Shown here: piece by piece, positions 28,670-40,899 of the stretch
Layout: the number at the start of each line of letters is the position of its first letter
How positions within the stretch are numbered: the stretch's first letter is position 1
NCBI RefSeq assembly: GCF_018294505.1
Contig: NC_057804.1
Coordinates: 256,041,251-256,105,250, forward strand
Source of the DNA: Triticum aestivum
Lineage: Eukaryota > Streptophyta > Magnoliopsida > Poales > Poaceae
DNA length: 64,000 bases
Direction: 5' to 3'
Program-made: the position numbers and the translations under genes
Notes under the pieces: model-generated
The model's database searches: none
Told to the model about the DNA's origin: nothing
What the model saw: only the letters and a program-made list of their open reading frames with translations

Positions 28670-31600
28670 TGTGACACTCCAAAATTTTTGTTGCTTTTGT
28701 TTGCAGCAAAAGCCTTGCTTGGTTTGAAGAAGGTCATTTAAACCCTTCTTAAAAACCTCTCTTCTGAGTTTTCTTCTCAAAAGCATTTCTTGGATTTAAT
28801 TTCTTCTAAAAAGAAACCTTTTGGTTTTGGGCTATTCTTTGGTTTTGATCCATTCTTGTTTTTACCATGCCTCTTGTGGTAAAATTCTCCCAAAACCCCT
28901 CCTTCCACCTTGGGGCAATCCAAACATTCTGTCCCAATTAGATAAATCCATTTTTGGATTTTTATCCATTTGTTTTCCTCCCCAAAACAATTCTGCCATT
29001 ATTTCTAAGCCTAGATGCTCTACAAAGGAAGTGCCTAATTTCCTTTGATTTTTGATCTCAAACCAACTCCTCTGGATAGTCCTTAGTACCCACAACCTAG
29101 AACCATCAAGATCCACTCTTCCTCTTTTCAAAATTTTCAAAATTCAACCTCTGCAAGTTTGGACCAGATTCATCATTTTTGGTGAAATTCATATCTCCTC
29201 TTCCCCAAAAATTCTACCAAAATTCAGGCAGCCCTCAGATGCAATGAGAGACCACCACACCAAAGATCAGCTCAAGAAAAATTACCCACATGCCAAAATC
29301 ATTTCGTCGAACACTTGGCTGGCACTGTTCCTGTGCACTTTCAGAAAAGTTCAGAGTTGCAGTGTCGTTTTCGTCAGAGTGTTGGCACTGATCGCCCGTG
29401 CACGCTGGCGCTTTGCACATGGCCCCTTCCCCCTTGACCAGAGCACCACACGCCCACTTGGATGGACGCAGGCGTCGGTGGCGGCGAGCATCTTCAACGC
29501 CGGCAGCCTCTGTGGTGGCAGAGCCACCCGTGGCAGCCAAACGGAGCCTGCTCCGGCTTGGAACGCTGTTCTGCACCACCCATTGCTCCCTAGCCCTCCG
29601 CGTGGCCTCATGCATGCCAGCGCACCCCCGCAGCACCGTCGCCGTGGCCTGGCCAGCACAGGGCGCGCCCTCTGCCGCCGACGGGCCCGCGCCGCCCCGT
29701 TCCGTCGAATCCACCCAGGACTCCTAATCCAAGCTTGTTTAGCGTCAAAACGGAACTAGTGGAACTCCACGTTGACGCCCAACTCCCTAAACCTCCCCGA
29801 CCAAGCTCTGCACCGCCGTAACCATCGCCGGAGAACTCCGTTCACGGCCACCGCCTTAGACCGCAATAAAAAGGAGCCCCAAGCTCGCTCTCGTGCACGC
29901 ACCACCACTGCACCTCACCAACACTCCACCAAGCCACTAGGAGGACCTCGAGGAGGTCTCCTCCCCCAACACCGGCCGCCCCGATCTGCCTCGGCCACCA
30001 GCTCGATTCACTCCGGTGAGGCTATCCCCGTCGCCCAAACCACGTCAGTAGCCACCTCGAGCAACCAGTGAGCTAACCCAAGCTTCGATTTGACCTTCGC
30101 AACCCTCCCCGACGAGAACCATCTCCACCCGAGCTGCCGTCCGCCGGAGCAAGGGCCGCTGTTGACGTGGTGCTGCCGGCGACCAACACCACCACCCCCC
30201 GACACGGAAGGACACGCTGATCACTCTGGTACCGCCCGACCCCCCTGCCTCGCCGTGGATCGCCGCCGGCGACCACCACAGCTCTCGGGCGCCGGCAGAC
30301 TCTGTTCTTCCCCGTTCAAAAATTTAAACCTGACGGGTGGGTCCCCCTCATCAGTGTTTTCTCTTTTTCCGAATCATTTTCTGTTTTATTCAGTTGACCC
30401 CCTGGAAACTTTTTGTTTCATTACAGATGGGTCCCTGGTCTTAAAACCTTTATATCTTTTAAACAGAAAATGGTTTTTGAGTGATTCTTTTTCTATCATC
30501 TTTATTTTTCTATCTAGTTTTTTGTCATATTTATTTGAAAAATATTTGGAACACTTTTCTGTGCACTCGCGGTATTTATGTTACGTACGTATTTTTCTTA
30601 TACCATAGATACCAAAGGAGGTGACGGAGCCGTGAACTTCACCCAGTTAGACTCCGACTACTCTGAACCAGGCAAGCATGTTTGAACTCTTGATATGATG
30701 AGTGGTTGTTGCATGTTTGCATTTAGTAGTATCATGGCATGTTTATGAACATTTCGTTCAATGTTATATTTCATGCAAAGATAAGGCAAGTGAGTTTCGG
30801 AAATCCATATGTTGTTGGATATAAGTTTGCATGGCCATGTGATGGCATGAGAATGGGTAAGATGGCAGTGTTGTGGCATGCCAGTCTTACGCCAGACTAT
30901 TTGACTTCAGTGTCAATGTGAATCAAGTCACATTCCCATTCATTTCTTTCCGGTACTACCACATGTTTTCCGCAAGGAATATGGCTTAGTAAGTTGCAAA
31001 CCACTTTCCTGGTACACACCAAATAGAGAGGCCGGGATGAGGGTTCCATGGCCCTGGATTAAAGCCTCTCATCCGGTCAGGGGGCATGGGTATTTCCGGT
31101 TGGGACCGAGAGGGGGGCACCCCTTAGAGCGCGCGTATAAAAATTTGATCCCATGCTATTCGAGGTTGTGACCTCCCCGTCTCAAAGTTTTTCTTGGACG
31201 TTTTCTAGGGTGATTCCTGGTATCGTGAGGTGGAATGGGTGTGTACTGGTTAGATGTGTTTCTACCGAAATACCGTAAACGGAACTACTCATTCGTGACT
31301 ACGAAAATCCGTTGGCTGTGGGCAGTTAGTACAAACTCTGCAGAGTCAAAAATCCCTTGAACCATCTTGTACATGTCCAAGTACTGTGTTCATCTTATCT
31401 GGTCAAATGTCAGTCTCAGTGACAAAACTCCGGTGAACTACATGAGTATTAAGTCCGGTTAAAAGTTTATTCTTATGGATGGACTAACCTGTTATTCATT
31501 TTTGATATAAGCCCTTTCTGTGATGTCGCTCAGACGTCCGACTATGGCATACTTGTTATTTACTTTTGATATAAGCCCTTCTATGATGTCGCTCAGACGT

Positions 31601-32645
31601 CCGACTGTGGCATACTTGTTATTTACTTTTGATATAAGCCCTTTCTGTGATGTCGCTCAGACGTCCGACTGTGGCACACTTGTTATTTACTATTGATATA
31701 AGCCCTTTCTGTGATGTCGCTCAGATGTCCGACTGTGGCACACTTGCTATTTATCTTTGATATAAGCCCTTTCTGTGATGTCGCTTAGATGTCCGACTGT
31801 GGCATGCCTGTTATTTATTTTTAATAAAAGCCCTTTCTATGATGTCGCTTAGACGTTCGACTGTGGCACGCTTGTTATTTATTTTCAATAAAAGCCCTTT
31901 CTGTGATGTCTCCCAGACGTCCGACTGTGGCACGCTTGTCTTTTACTCTTCAATATAAGCCCTTTATGCGGTGTCGCTTAGACGCCCGACTGCGGCATGA
32001 TTTTCATTTGTTTACCTTTCGAGGCGTCGCTCCAGACACCCGATCGGTTTTCAGTTATTTGTTTTACTTATCATGTCGTACAAATTTTTATTAATGGAAT
32101 GAGCATTATTATTTTGTTCACGACGCATTCATGCATGCATTTGTTATATCTTTTGTCCGAACTGTCTTGCGAGTACTTTCAAAGTACTCACCTGGCTTGT
32201 TGATTTGGCCAGATGTTGATGAAGGCGATCTCATGGATGAAGAGTTCGATAGCGAGTCCGACGCCTAGAGGAGTCCCAGTCAGTCCCGTGCGATCTTGGA
32301 TTTGGTCACTGTATTATATCCGCTTCCGATACCCCAGAAATAAATTCATCGAGCCTCACCTCGACGCTCGATGAGCTGCCAGTTTAGGAGTCAAGTTATC
32401 CACCACCACTTTTATCTCGAGCTAGTAGCATGTCACCACACCCCTGTGTCATAACCGCCCTTATGTATAATATTGGCGTGTTTGTAATAAATTGTTGAGC
32501 ATCCTCAGCTCAACCCTGTAATATATTTGATGCTACTGGTCTTCTGTATTCAAGTATTTGTCTACCAGTAAGGATAACTCTTCCTATACTGGAATCAAGA
32601 GATTGATTTCTCAATAAATATTTTATTGAAAAACCGGTCGTGACA
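28670..32645 (+). repeat. Chromovirus 5' LTR (3,976 bp)
   Basis: Contains a GC-rich stretch (29400-30300) open in several frames and a 64-bp minisatellite (31490-32000). Where the 3' LTR has a good TATA box (CCTATAAAAAGG) this copy reads GCAATAAAAAGG (29873-29884). The open frames in the GC-rich part are not conserved proteins. Confidence 0.95.
31490..32000 (+). repeat. 64-bp minisatellite inside the chromovirus 5' LTR, 8 copies
   Basis: Units carry GATATAAGCCCTTTCTGTGA followed by TGTCGCTCAGACGTCCGACT and GTGGCATACTTGTTATTTA. Starts are near 31504, 31568, 31631, 31695, 31759, 31823, 31887 and 31951. The second copy is one base short. Confidence 0.93.
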
Positions 32646-32649
32646 AACT

Positions 32650-32662
32650 TGGTACCAGAGCC
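32650..32662 (+). other. Chromovirus primer-binding site
   Basis: TGGTACCAGAGCC four bases after the LTR; one base different from the usual initiator-Met complement TGGTATCAGAGC. Confidence 0.8.
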
Positions 32663-32812
32663 AGGCTGACTGTAGGAAGCCACTAGGTGCGATCGCTAAT
32701 TGGTTATTAGCATGATAGAGTTTATCCATGTTTTTGCAAATGTAGTCATTTTTCTGACAGTCAGCATACAATTTATGATCTGATCGTTCAGAATTTTTGC
32801 CAACTTTTGTAG

Positions 32813-33661
32813 ATGGCTGGCAACGACTATGAGTCACAGATGTTCGCCAACGTGCCTGAGGGGTTCGTCAAGCTCCTCTCCTTCGTCGTTCAGGTCGCGA
32901 TGGGGCCGTCAGTGCGCCCAGTCTTCACACTCTACCCACATAAGATCAACGACAGTCTGACCATGCACCAGGCCGCGGTGCTATTCAAGGGAGGGCGTGC
33001 CGAGATATGCCTCTTCCGGTTCTTGGGGAGAGCCATGCCTACAGAGAGGCATGCTATGCAGATGGATGCCCGTGAGGCGATAGCTCGTCTCCGGGATGTT
33101 CTTCCTGCAATGAAGACCCATCGCTACCGCTACCTTCCATGCCACGTACCATACACCTGTCACTACTCATTCGCTTGCCCCAGAGGAGAGCGAGACGAGG
33201 CCTTTGAGATGCTTGTCCAGTACCTCCGAGCTCTGGAGGCAGCCTTTGACAGCATGGTGGACGACCTTGTAGCTGCCCGCATGGACTTAGTCCATGGCTG
33301 TGCCGCCAACAGGAGGGAACTCCTGCACATCGCTCCACCGCTGACCTTCATCTCGTCCTCAGCATCTCATTCACCTACCATTCTCACCACTGCTCGTCGT
33401 CTGCCTACCACCGAGGAGTTCAACCAAGTTATTGCACCCACTCCCGTTCGCTCTGCACCACTTATTGCGCCCACTCCTATTCGTGGTAATCCACCTATTG
33501 CGCCCACTCATATTCGTGTTACTCTGCCTATGGCACCCGCTCCAGCAGCTCAGCGCAGCGCTTCTCGTAAGGAACCTATTAGCGAGGAGGAGGTTGAGTC
33601 CCCAGCCTCACTGCGCCTCACCCTCGGCAGGCCAAGGCAGATCCTCACCATCTCCGACTGA
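32813..33661 (+). CDS. Extra sense ORF between primer site and gag, 282 aa
   Basis: Intact from ATG at 32813 to TGA at 33659. Residues ~1-175 look like a globular domain (EGFVKLLSFVVQVAMGPS, LFKGGRAEICLFRFLGR, CHVPYTCHYSFACPRGE, helical YLRALEAAFDSMVDDL). Residues ~200-250 are a Pro-rich linker of an 11-residue repeat (IAPTPVRSAPL, IAPTPIRGNPP, IAPTHIRVTLP). The tail is acidic then basic (SEEEVESP, LTLGRPRQ). I know no family for it. It is not gag: the capsid-like gag with zinc knuckle follows at 33984. It lies 150 bp after the primer site and 322 bp before gag, on the genomic RNA, so it would be the first ORF translated. Unlike the downstream gag-pol it has no break. Confidence 0.7.
   Translation: MAGNDYESQMFANVPEGFVKLLSFVVQVAMGPSVRPVFTLYPHKINDSLTMHQAAVLFKGGRAEICLFRFLGRAMPTERHAMQMDAREAIARLRDVLPAMKTHRYRYLPCHVPYTCHYSFACPRGERDEAFEMLVQYLRALEAAFDSMVDDLVAARMDLVHGCAANRRELLHIAPPLTFISSSASHSPTILTTARRLPTTEEFNQVIAPTPVRSAPLIAPTPIRGNPPIAPTHIRVTLPMAPAPAAQRSASRKEPISEEEVESPASLRLTLGRPRQILTISD
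33431..33540 (+). repeat. 33-bp coding repeat in the extra ORF
   Basis: ATTGCxCCCACT at 33431, 33464 and 33497, with a weaker ATGGCACCCGCT at 33530, exactly 33 bp apart; encodes the 11-residue IAPTPxR repeat. Confidence 0.9.
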
Positions 33662-33983
33662 GTACGCTTAGCCGCCATGCGATGCATCGACTTGTGTGAT
33701 ATGTTTATATGTACATAGGTTGTGAGAAGTAGCTTGTTTGCGCATCATGTAGGGTCTGGAGAAGTGCACTAGACTAAATAACATGTCAGGATTATGTACG
33801 CATATCCTGAGTGATGTATTGTATAATTACTGCCCGCATGTAAGATATGTAATAGTCCTTCTCCGCACGCAATCGTGTATTTTCCTGGAGCTTTTAAAAT
33901 TTCCCGTATGCGTGATTTTATTGACTTTTGCGACTCTCTTTCTTGTCTTACGAGTTTCACAAAATATATCCCCAGAGTGAAAG

Positions 33984-35843
33984 ATGTCTCGTCCTTGGAC
34001 ACGCTCCATGCCAATCCCGCCAGAGGAAAATTATGGCACACCACCAAACAACAATTTCACACAGGGACAGTCTAGTCAACAGGACAGTGAAACAGCATTC
34101 ACCCAAGTATGCCGCCTTTATGAACAGAGTCAGCAACAACATCAGGAAATGATGAACCAATTCATCAATATGGGAAATCACCGTGGACAGTATCAGCAGC
34201 AATCCAAGTTGTCTGAGCTACAGAAGACGCGTCCTCCAACATTTTCTCATACTGACAAACCTCTTGAGGCCGACGACTGGCTTCGAGACATGGAAAGAAA
34301 ATTAATTATTGCACAGTGTTCAGACCGTGAGAAAGTACTATATGCACCACATTATCTCACTGGAGCAGCTGCATCGTGGTGGGAAAATTTCCTGCACATG
34401 CACCCCAACGAAAATGAAATAACCTGGGAGGATTTCAAAGAAGGTTTTCATGGGGCACACATTCCTAAAAGTGTTATGAAGATCAAGAAGAGAGAATTTG
34501 ATGACCTCAAACAAAGGACCATGATAGTGTTAGAATACAACAGCCAATTTACTCTTCTGTCTCGCTACGCCAACGAAGAGCGTATGACTGAAAGCAAGAA
34601 GATGGAAAAATTCTTGGAAGGCCTGGCACCCGCGCTTAAATGCCAGCTGGTTGTGCATACCTTCCCAGATTTTAAAACACTGGTGGATAAGGCCATTACC
34701 TTGGAAAATGAGCGACGCAGCTTGGAAGATTTCCGTAAATGCAAAAGGGACCAGTCTACTTTTGCTCGCAACCACCGAAGCAAGACAGAATTTCAGAAAG
34801 GTGGGACACATAAACCCACGACGAATAATTCACGCCCAATCAAGAATTTCCATGCAAGGGACAAGGAGTTCACATATCGCCCAGGCGTTACTTGCTACGC
34901 TTGTGGAGAAGAAGGGCACTATGCCAAGCAGTGCCCCAAGCCAAGGAACTCAACCCCAAAGCCTAACAATGGTGGCAATAATTCAGCGCCCAAGCGAAAC
35001 AATTTCAACCCCAATAACAACCACAGGAAGGGTCATCTGAACCACGTGACCAAGGAAGAAGCACAAAATGCCCCGGATATCGTACTCGGTACGTTTCCTA
35101 TCAACACAATACCTGCCATGGTTTTGTTTGATTCTGGAGCTTCTCACTCATTCATTTCGAAGAGTTTTGCTTTGCAAAATAATTTTTCGATGCTTCCCTT
35201 GGAAAAATCCATGATCATCAAGTCCCCTGGGATTAAGCAAGTGACCCAGAGTTACTGTCAAGGTGTGGTTATTGAATTTGAAGGATTGAAGTTTTACGCC
35301 AACCTTATTGTATTGGAAAGTAAAGGACTGGATGTCATCCTAGGGATGGATTGGTTAACCACCAACAAAGGTTTTATTGACTGCTTCAACCGGACCGTAA
35401 TTCTCACACACCATCACGGGAAGACAATAAAAATTTCAGCCAAAGAGAGACAAATACCTCGGCAACCGAGATTAAACAAGGTGGACGTTTCTGAGTTGAA
35501 CAAGGTTCCAGTAGTGTGTGAATTTCCAGACGTATTTCCAGAAGAACTACCAGGCATGCCACCAGACCGAGAGATAGAATTCAGCATTGAGCTAGCACCC
35601 GAAACCGCTCCCATTTACAAGAAACCATACAGAATGGCACCATCCGAGTTGGTAGAATTGAAGAAGCAAATAAAAGAATTATTGGAGAAAGGATACATAC
35701 GAGCCAGTTCCTCACCTTGGGGTTCTCCAATTTTATTTGCCAAGAAAAAGGATGGGACACTGAGATTGTGTATAGACTATCGAGCTCTTAACATGGTCAC
35801 AATCAAGAACAAATACCCAATGCCACGGATAAATGATTATTGA
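33984..35843 (+). pseudogene. Chromovirus gag, protease and start of RT
   Basis: 619 codons from ATG at 33984. Gag capsid-like region ([44 protein letters not shown]) at ~85-260; zinc knuckle [14 protein letters not shown] near 303-316; protease [12 protein letters not shown] near 380-391; RT fingers beginning [17 protein letters not shown] near 588-604. The frame ends at a TGA (35841) in the conserved YPMPRIND block. The next segment overlaps it by 11 bp in another frame, consistent with a net loss of two bases (or a one-base gain) there. Gag packages the RNA; protease processes the polyprotein. Confidence 0.93.
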
Positions 35844-37824
35844 TCAGCTTGCTCAGGCCAAAGTCTTCTCAAAAATTGACTTGAGATCGGGATACCACCA
35901 ATTAAAAGTGCGAACAGAAGATATTCCCAAGACAGCCTTCACCTCCAGATATGGACTGTATGAATTCACAGTAATGCCATTTGGGCTAACAAACGCTCCC
36001 GCATATTTTGTTCACCTCATGAACAAGGTATTTATGAAGTATATGGACAAGTTTGTTGTGGTATTCATCGATGACATTCTGATATACTCCAAGACACCAG
36101 AAGAGCACGCCGAACATCTCAGAATTGTACTGGGAGAACTCAGGAAACATCAACTGTACGCCAAGTTCAGCAAATGTGAATTTTGGCTAAGACAGGTGGG
36201 TTTTCTGGGCCACGTACTAACCCAAGAAGGTATTGCCGTAGACCCGGAAAAGGTCAAGGCCGTACTTGGCTGGGAGCCAACAGCTAACATAACGGACGTG
36301 CGAAGTTTCTTGGGAATGGCAGGCTATTACCGGAGATTTATTGAAGGATTCTCCACCATAGCAAAGCCAATGACGCAGTTACTCAAGAAAGACAAGAAGT
36401 TTGAATGGACGGAAGCCTGTGAGAAAAGCTTCCAACAGCTAAAAAGGAAATTAACAACGGCACCAGTATTAATTGTGCCAGACATACACAAGAATTTTGA
36501 GGTATATTGTGACGCATCCCGGAAGGGCATCGGATGCGTATTGATGCAAGAAGGCAAGGTAGTTGCGTATGTCTCCAGACAACTTCGCAAGTATGAGGAA
36601 AATTATCCTACTCATGACTTGGAGTTGGCAGTAGTCATCCATGCACTCAAAGAATGGAGACAATTTCTACTTGGAAATCGTTGTGAAATATACACAGACC
36701 ATAAGAGCCTTAAGTATATTTTCACACAGCCGGAACTCAATTTACGGCAACGATGCTGGTTGGAGTTAGTGAAGGATTATGATGTTGGAATCCACTATCA
36801 TCCCGGAAAAGCAAATGTAGTGGCAGATGCACTTAGTCGGAACCCCAGCTCGGACAATGACAGTATGCCAAATTTGAGGCCAGAATTTCAACAGGAATTT
36901 GCCAAACTCAATTTAATAATGGTCACCGAAGGCAGTGTGTCGAATTTGGAAATACAGCCTACCCTGATAGAAAAGATTAAGGAGGCTCAGCATGGACACC
37001 CCAGCATTGATGGCATAAAAAGGAAAGTGAGTTTGGGCAAGGCCTCAGAATTCAACATAGACGAGCAGGGAATATTGTGGTACGGAGAAAGAATTTGCGT
37101 ACCAAATATCAAGGACCTCAAACAGCAGATTCTAGCTGAAAGCCACACCGCTCCGTATTCAATCCATCCTGGAGGGACAAAAATGTACAAAGACCTTCAG
37201 GAAAAAATTTGGTGGCACGGTATGAAGAGAGACATAGCCACGTTCATTGCATGTTGTGACTCTTGTCAACGCATAAAGGCCGAGCACCAGAAACCAGCCG
37301 GGCTATTACAGCCAAACAAGATACCCGAGTGGAAGTGGGACGAGATTGGAATGGATTTCATTGTTGGACTACCACGGTCACGACACGGAAATGATGCCAT
37401 ATGGGTCATAACCGACAGATTAACTAAGGTGGCACATTTCATCCCTGTGAAGACAACTCACACCACTCAGAGGCTGGCCAGACTTTATCTTGCCCGTATC
37501 GTCTGCCTGCATGGAGTCCCAAAGACTATAATATCTGACAGAGGCACACAATTCGTCTCTAGATTTTGGGATCACCTACAACAGGCACTGGGAACCCAAC
37601 TAGCATTCAGTACCGCATACCACCCCCAGACTGATGGGCAAACTGAATGCGTAAACCAAATTCTAGAAGACATGCTGAGAGCGTGTGTTCTCACCTATGG
37701 AACCAGTTGGGAAGAAAGCTTGCCATATGCAGAGTTCGCATACAACAACAGTTATCAAGCCAGCCTGCAAATGGCACCATTTGAAGCTCTGTACGGGCGA
37801 AGATGCCGTACACCGCTAAATTAG
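35833..37824 (+). pseudogene. Chromovirus RT, RNase H and integrase core
   Basis: Continues RT after the frameshift: [35 protein letters not shown], then FIDDILIY with both catalytic Asp (~80-82). RNase H shows [25 protein letters not shown] and [10 protein letters not shown]. Integrase zinc finger [18 protein letters not shown] to CCDSC; catalytic core [18 protein letters not shown] and GQTECVNQ, so D, D, E are present. It ends at TAG 37822-37824 within TPLN|SETGD, where a Trp codon would be usual (TGG to TAG). Confidence 0.93.
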
Positions 37825-38412
37825 TCAGAGACCGGAGACAGCCATATCTTCGGCCCAGATATGCTCAAGGAGGCTGAGGAAAAAGTTAAGATGATTAGGG
37901 ATCGACTCAAGACAGCTCAGAGTCGACAAAAGAGTTATTACGATCGAAAGCATCGGGAAATCAGTTTTGAACCCGGAGAGTTTGTGTACCTAAGAGTTTC
38001 TCCTATGAGGGGTCTGCAACGATTCAAGGTTAAGGGAAAGCTAGCACCAAGATTCATCGGACCATTCTGTATAGTGGCCCGAAGAGGCACGGTAGCCTAC
38101 CAGCTAGACTTACCCGAAGATTTATCCGATGTCCACGACGTGTTCCACATCTCGCAGTTGAGGAAGTACGTGAGCAACCCAGAGAAGCAAGTATCACATG
38201 AAAACATTGACGTGCAACCAGACCTCACCTACCGGGAGCGTCCAATAAAAATATTAGAGGAGTCTGAAAGGAGGACCCGACAGAAAACCATCAAGTTTTT
38301 TAGAGTTCAGTGGAGCAATCACATCGAGAATGAAGCAACTTGGGAAAGAGAGGATTTTCTTCGGACAGAGCACCCACACCTGTTTGAGGATCAGCTGAAA
38401 TCTTGGGGATGA
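37825..38412 (+). pseudogene. Chromovirus integrase tail with chromodomain
   Basis: Same frame as the preceding segment and separated only by its stop codon. It contains the GPY/F-type tail (GEFVYLRVSP, LAPRFIGPFCIV, VFHISQLRKYV) and a terminal chromodomain (RPIKILEESERRTRQ, FFRVQWSNHIENEATWERED). The aromatic residues V/F...W...W expected for a chromodomain are visible. Chromodomain integrases bias insertion toward heterochromatin marks. Ends at TGA 38410-38412. Confidence 0.92.
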
Positions 38413-38420
38413 GATTTTTC

Positions 38421-38436
38421 CTAAGGGGGTAGGTGC
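38421..38436 (+). other. Chromovirus polypurine tract region
   Basis: CTAAGGGGGTAGGTGC directly before the 3' LTR. Confidence 0.7.
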
Positions 38437-39268
38437 TGTGACACTCCAAAAATTTTGTTGTTTTTGTTTTCAGCAAAGCCTTGCTTGGTTTGAAGAAGGT
38501 CATTTAAACCCTTCTTAAAAACCTCTCTTCTGAGTTTTCTTCTCAAAAGCATTTCTTGGATTTAATTTCTTCAAAAAAGAAACCTTTTTGGTTTTGGGCT
38601 ATTCTTTGGTTTTAATCCATTCTTGTTTTTACCATGCCTCAGATGCAATGAGAGACCACCACACCAAAGATCAGCTCAAGAAAAATTACCCATATGCCAA
38701 AATCATTTCGTCGAACACTTGGCCGGCACTGTTCCTGTGCACTTTCAGAAAAGTTCAGAGTTGCAGTGTCGTTTTCGTCAGAGTGTTGGCACTGATCGCC
38801 CGTGCATGCTGGCGCTTTGCGCATGGCCCCTTCCCCTTGGCCAGAGCACCGCACGCCCTCTTGGAAGGACGCAGGCGTCGGTGGCGGTGAGCATCTTCAA
38901 CGCCGGCAACCTCTGCGGTGGCAGAGCCACCCGTGGCAGCCAAACGGAGCCTGCTCCGGCTCGCAACGCCGTTTTGCGTCGCCCATTGCTCCCTAGCCCT
39001 CCGCGTGGCCTCATGCATGCCAGTGCACCCCTGCAGCACCGTCGCTGTGGCCCGGCAAGCACGGGGCACACCCTCTGCCGCCGACGGGCCCGCGCCACCC
39101 TGTTCCGTCGAATCCACCCAGGACTCCTAATCCAAGCTTGTTTAGCATCAAAACGGAACCAGTGGAACTCCACGTTGACGCCCAACTCCCTAAACCTCCC
39201 CGACCAAGCTCTGCACCGCCGTAACCATCGCCGGAGAACTCCGTTCACGGCCACCGCCTTAGATCGCC

Positions 39269-39276
39269 TATAAAAA
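39269..39276 (+). promoter_or_regulatory. TATA box in the chromovirus 3' LTR
   Basis: GCCTATAAAAAGGAGCC. The 5' LTR copy at 29873 reads GCAATAAAAAGG, so the original promoter copy has lost the motif. Confidence 0.7.
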
Positions 39277-40899
39277 GGAGCCACGAGCTCGCTCTCGTGC
39301 ACGCACCACCACTGCACCTCACCAACACTCCACCAAGCCACTAGGAGGACCTCGAGGAGGTCTCCTCCCCCAACTCCGGCCGCCCCGATCCGCCTCGGCC
39401 ACCAGCTTGATTCACTCCGGTGAGGCTATCCCCGTCGCCCAAACCACGTCAGTAGCCACCTCGAGCAACCAGTGAGCTAACCCAAGCTTCGATTTGACCT
39501 TCGCAGCCCTCCCCGACGAGATCCATCTCCACCCGAGCCGCCGTCCGCCGGAGCAAGGGCTGCCGTTGACGTGGTGCTCGCCGGCGACCAACACCACCAC
39601 CCCCCGACGCGGAAGGACACGCTGATCACTCTGGTACCTCCCGATCCCCCTGCCTCACCGTGGATCGCCGCCGGCGACCACCACAGCTCTCGGGCGCCGG
39701 CAGACTCTGTTCTTCCCTGTTCAAAAATTTAAACCTGACGGGTGGGACCCCCTCGTCAGTGTTTTCTCTTTTTCCGAATCATTTTCTATTTTATTCAGTT
39801 GACCCCCTAGAAACTTTCTGTTTCATTACAAATGGGTCCCTGGTCTTAAGACCTTTATAACTTTTAAACAGAAAATGGTTTTTGAGTGATTCTTTTTCTG
39901 TCATCTTTATTTTTCTGTCTAGTTTTTTGTCATATTTATTTGAAAAGTATTTGGAACACTTTTCTGTGCACTCGCGGTATTTACGTTACGCACATATTTT
40001 TCTTATACCGTAGATACCGGAGGAGGTGACGGAGCCGCGAACTTCACCCAGTTAGACTCCGACTACTCCGAACCAGGCAAGCATATTTGAACTCTTGATA
40101 TGATGAGTGGTTGTTGCATGTTTGCATTTAGTAGTATCATGGCATGTTTATGAACATTTCGTTCAATGTTATATTTCATGCAAAGATAAGGCAAGTGAGT
40201 TTCGGAAATCCATATGTTGTTGGATATAAGTTTGCATGGCCATGTGATGGCATGAGAATGGGTAAGATAGTAGTGTTGTGGCATGCCAGTCTTACGCCAG
40301 ACTATTTGACTTCAGTGTCAATGTGAATCAAGTCACATTCCCATTCATTTCTTTCTAGTACTACCACATGTTTTCCGCAAGGAATATGGCTTAGTAAGTT
40401 GAAAACCACTTTCCTGGTACACACCGAATAGAGAGGCCGGGATGAGGGTTCCATGGCCCTGGATTAAAGCCCGTCATTCGGTCAGGGGGCATGGGTGTTT
40501 CCGGTTGGGACCGAGAGGGGGGCACCCCTTAGAGCGCATGTATAAAAATTTGATCCCATGCTATTCGAGGTTGTGACCTCCCCATCTCAATGTTTTTCTT
40601 GGACGTTGTCTAGGGTGATTCCTGGCATCGTGAGGTGGAATGGGTGTGTACTAGTTAGATGTGTTTCTACCTAAATACCGTAAACGGAACTAGTCATTCA
40701 TGACACAGAAATCCGTTGGCTGTGGGCAGTTAGTACAAACTCTGCAAAGTAAAAAATCCCTTGAACCATCTTGTACATGTCCAAGTACTGTGTTCATCTT
40801 AGCTGGTCAAATGTCAGCCTCAGTGACAAAACTCCGGTGAACTACATGAGTGTTAAGTCCAGTTAAAAATTTATTCTTATGGATGGACTAACCTGTTAT

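Noticed and set aside
29052..30300. Genes within the chromovirus LTRs (235 aa at 29052, 216 aa at 38623)
   Set aside because: GC-rich LTR sequence open in many frames; the two LTRs do not preserve the same frame limits and no domain is visible.
31490..32000. CRISPR-like array
   Set aside because: Units are contiguous without unique spacers, lie inside an LTR, and the genome is plant.
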